6,369 nt of DNA, from positions 1 to 6,369 of the forward strand of contig CAJUQU010000245.1 in the NCBI GenBank assembly GCA_910588595.1, given 5' to 3'. Positions 6,278 to 6,369 of this stretch are shown here, in pieces. The stretch's first letter is position 1. Each line of letters opens with the position of its first letter. The notes beneath the pieces are model-generated. The model saw only the letters and a program-made list of their open reading frames with translations. It did not search any database and was not told the origin of the DNA. The stretch is from an uncultured Lachnospiraceae bacterium (GTDB lineage Bacteria > Bacillota_A > Clostridia > Lachnospirales > Lachnospiraceae). Made by a program: the position numbers and the translations under genes.

Positions 6278-6369
6278 TCAAATGTGTGTAAGCGCCTGTT
6301 CAATATCAGCTATAATATCGTCAGCATTCTCTATTCCCACTGAAAATCTTATCAGATCCGGTTGAACAG
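6278..6369 (-). CDS. C-terminus of a PLP-dependent Cys/Met-metabolism enzyme (partial)
   Basis: Only the last 29 complete codons and the TGA (6278-6280) are in the window; the gene continues beyond 6369. The end contains PDLIRFSVGIENADDIIADI followed by EQALTHI. This closely matches the C-terminal signature LIRLSVGIE-x-x-x-DLIADLEQAL of the Cys/Met-metabolism PLP family, which includes O-acetylhomoserine sulfhydrylase, cystathionine gamma-synthase and methionine gamma-lyase. These cytosolic enzymes form or break C-S bonds on homocysteine, cystathionine or methionine. O-acetylhomoserine sulfhydrylase is a reasonable first guess, but the active-site lysine region lies outside the window, so the exact reaction cannot be set. 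The membrane-protein gene follows after 20 bases, probably in the same transcript. Confidence 0.85.
   Translation of the reverse strand, partial: VQPDLIRFSVGIENADDIIADIEQALTHI

Noticed and set aside
48..6369. CRISPR arrays, insertion sequences, tRNA or rRNA genes, oriented FtsK/SpoIIIE recognition sites
   Set aside because: No spaced direct repeats, transposase-like frames, cloverleaf signatures or exact GAGAAGGG motif were seen by eye.

Overview
This window looks like an ordinary chromosomal segment from a Gram-positive, AT-leaning Firmicute, most likely a Lachnospiraceae-type gut Clostridium relative (inference). Reasons are the strong AAGGAGG-type ribosome binding sites, the sigma-A style promoters, the tepA-ftsK/spoIIIE gene order known from endospore-forming Firmicutes, and a one-carbon-metabolism gene (fhs) next door. 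All recognised genes are on the minus strand, so transcription runs from the high coordinates to the low ones.

The first 47 bases are not genomic. They are the end of an Illumina P7 / TruSeq index primer (5-base P7 tail, 8-base index, read-2 adapter). The contig therefore stops in an adapter, and the first gene (fhs, formate-tetrahydrofolate ligase) is cut there, with its apparent C-terminus IGRAHV encoded by the adapter.

In transcription order the layout is as follows. (1) 6278-6369 is the last 29 codons of a PLP-dependent Cys/Met-metabolism enzyme (O-acetylhomoserine sulfhydrylase / cystathionine gamma-synthase family). (2) Twenty bases later, 5487-6257 encodes a membrane protein with about five hydrophobic segments and a charged tail; it resembles the N-terminal part of GT-C (GT39/ArnT-like) glycosyltransferases but is far too short to be one. 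It ends at a strong intrinsic terminator (5434-5458). (3) A short leader holds a 16-codon candidate ORF and a stem-loop and precedes tepA (4619-5326), a ClpP-like serine protease. (4) A 146-bp gap carries a near-consensus promoter and an inverted repeat with a LexA-box-like core, then comes ftsK/spoIIIE (1458-4472), a 1004-residue membrane-anchored DNA translocase. (5) A 107-bp gap carries a plausible promoter, then fhs runs into the contig end.

The genes do not form one pathway. TepA and FtsK/SpoIIIE are a conserved neighbourhood linked to chromosome segregation and the spore cycle, fhs is one-carbon metabolism, and the PLP enzyme is sulfur amino-acid metabolism. I found no mobile element, CRISPR array, tRNA/rRNA or defence system, and nothing I would call a new biological system. 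The points worth a second look are the adapter-made C-terminus, the truncated GT-C-like protein, the tepA leader, and the LexA-like site upstream of ftsK.
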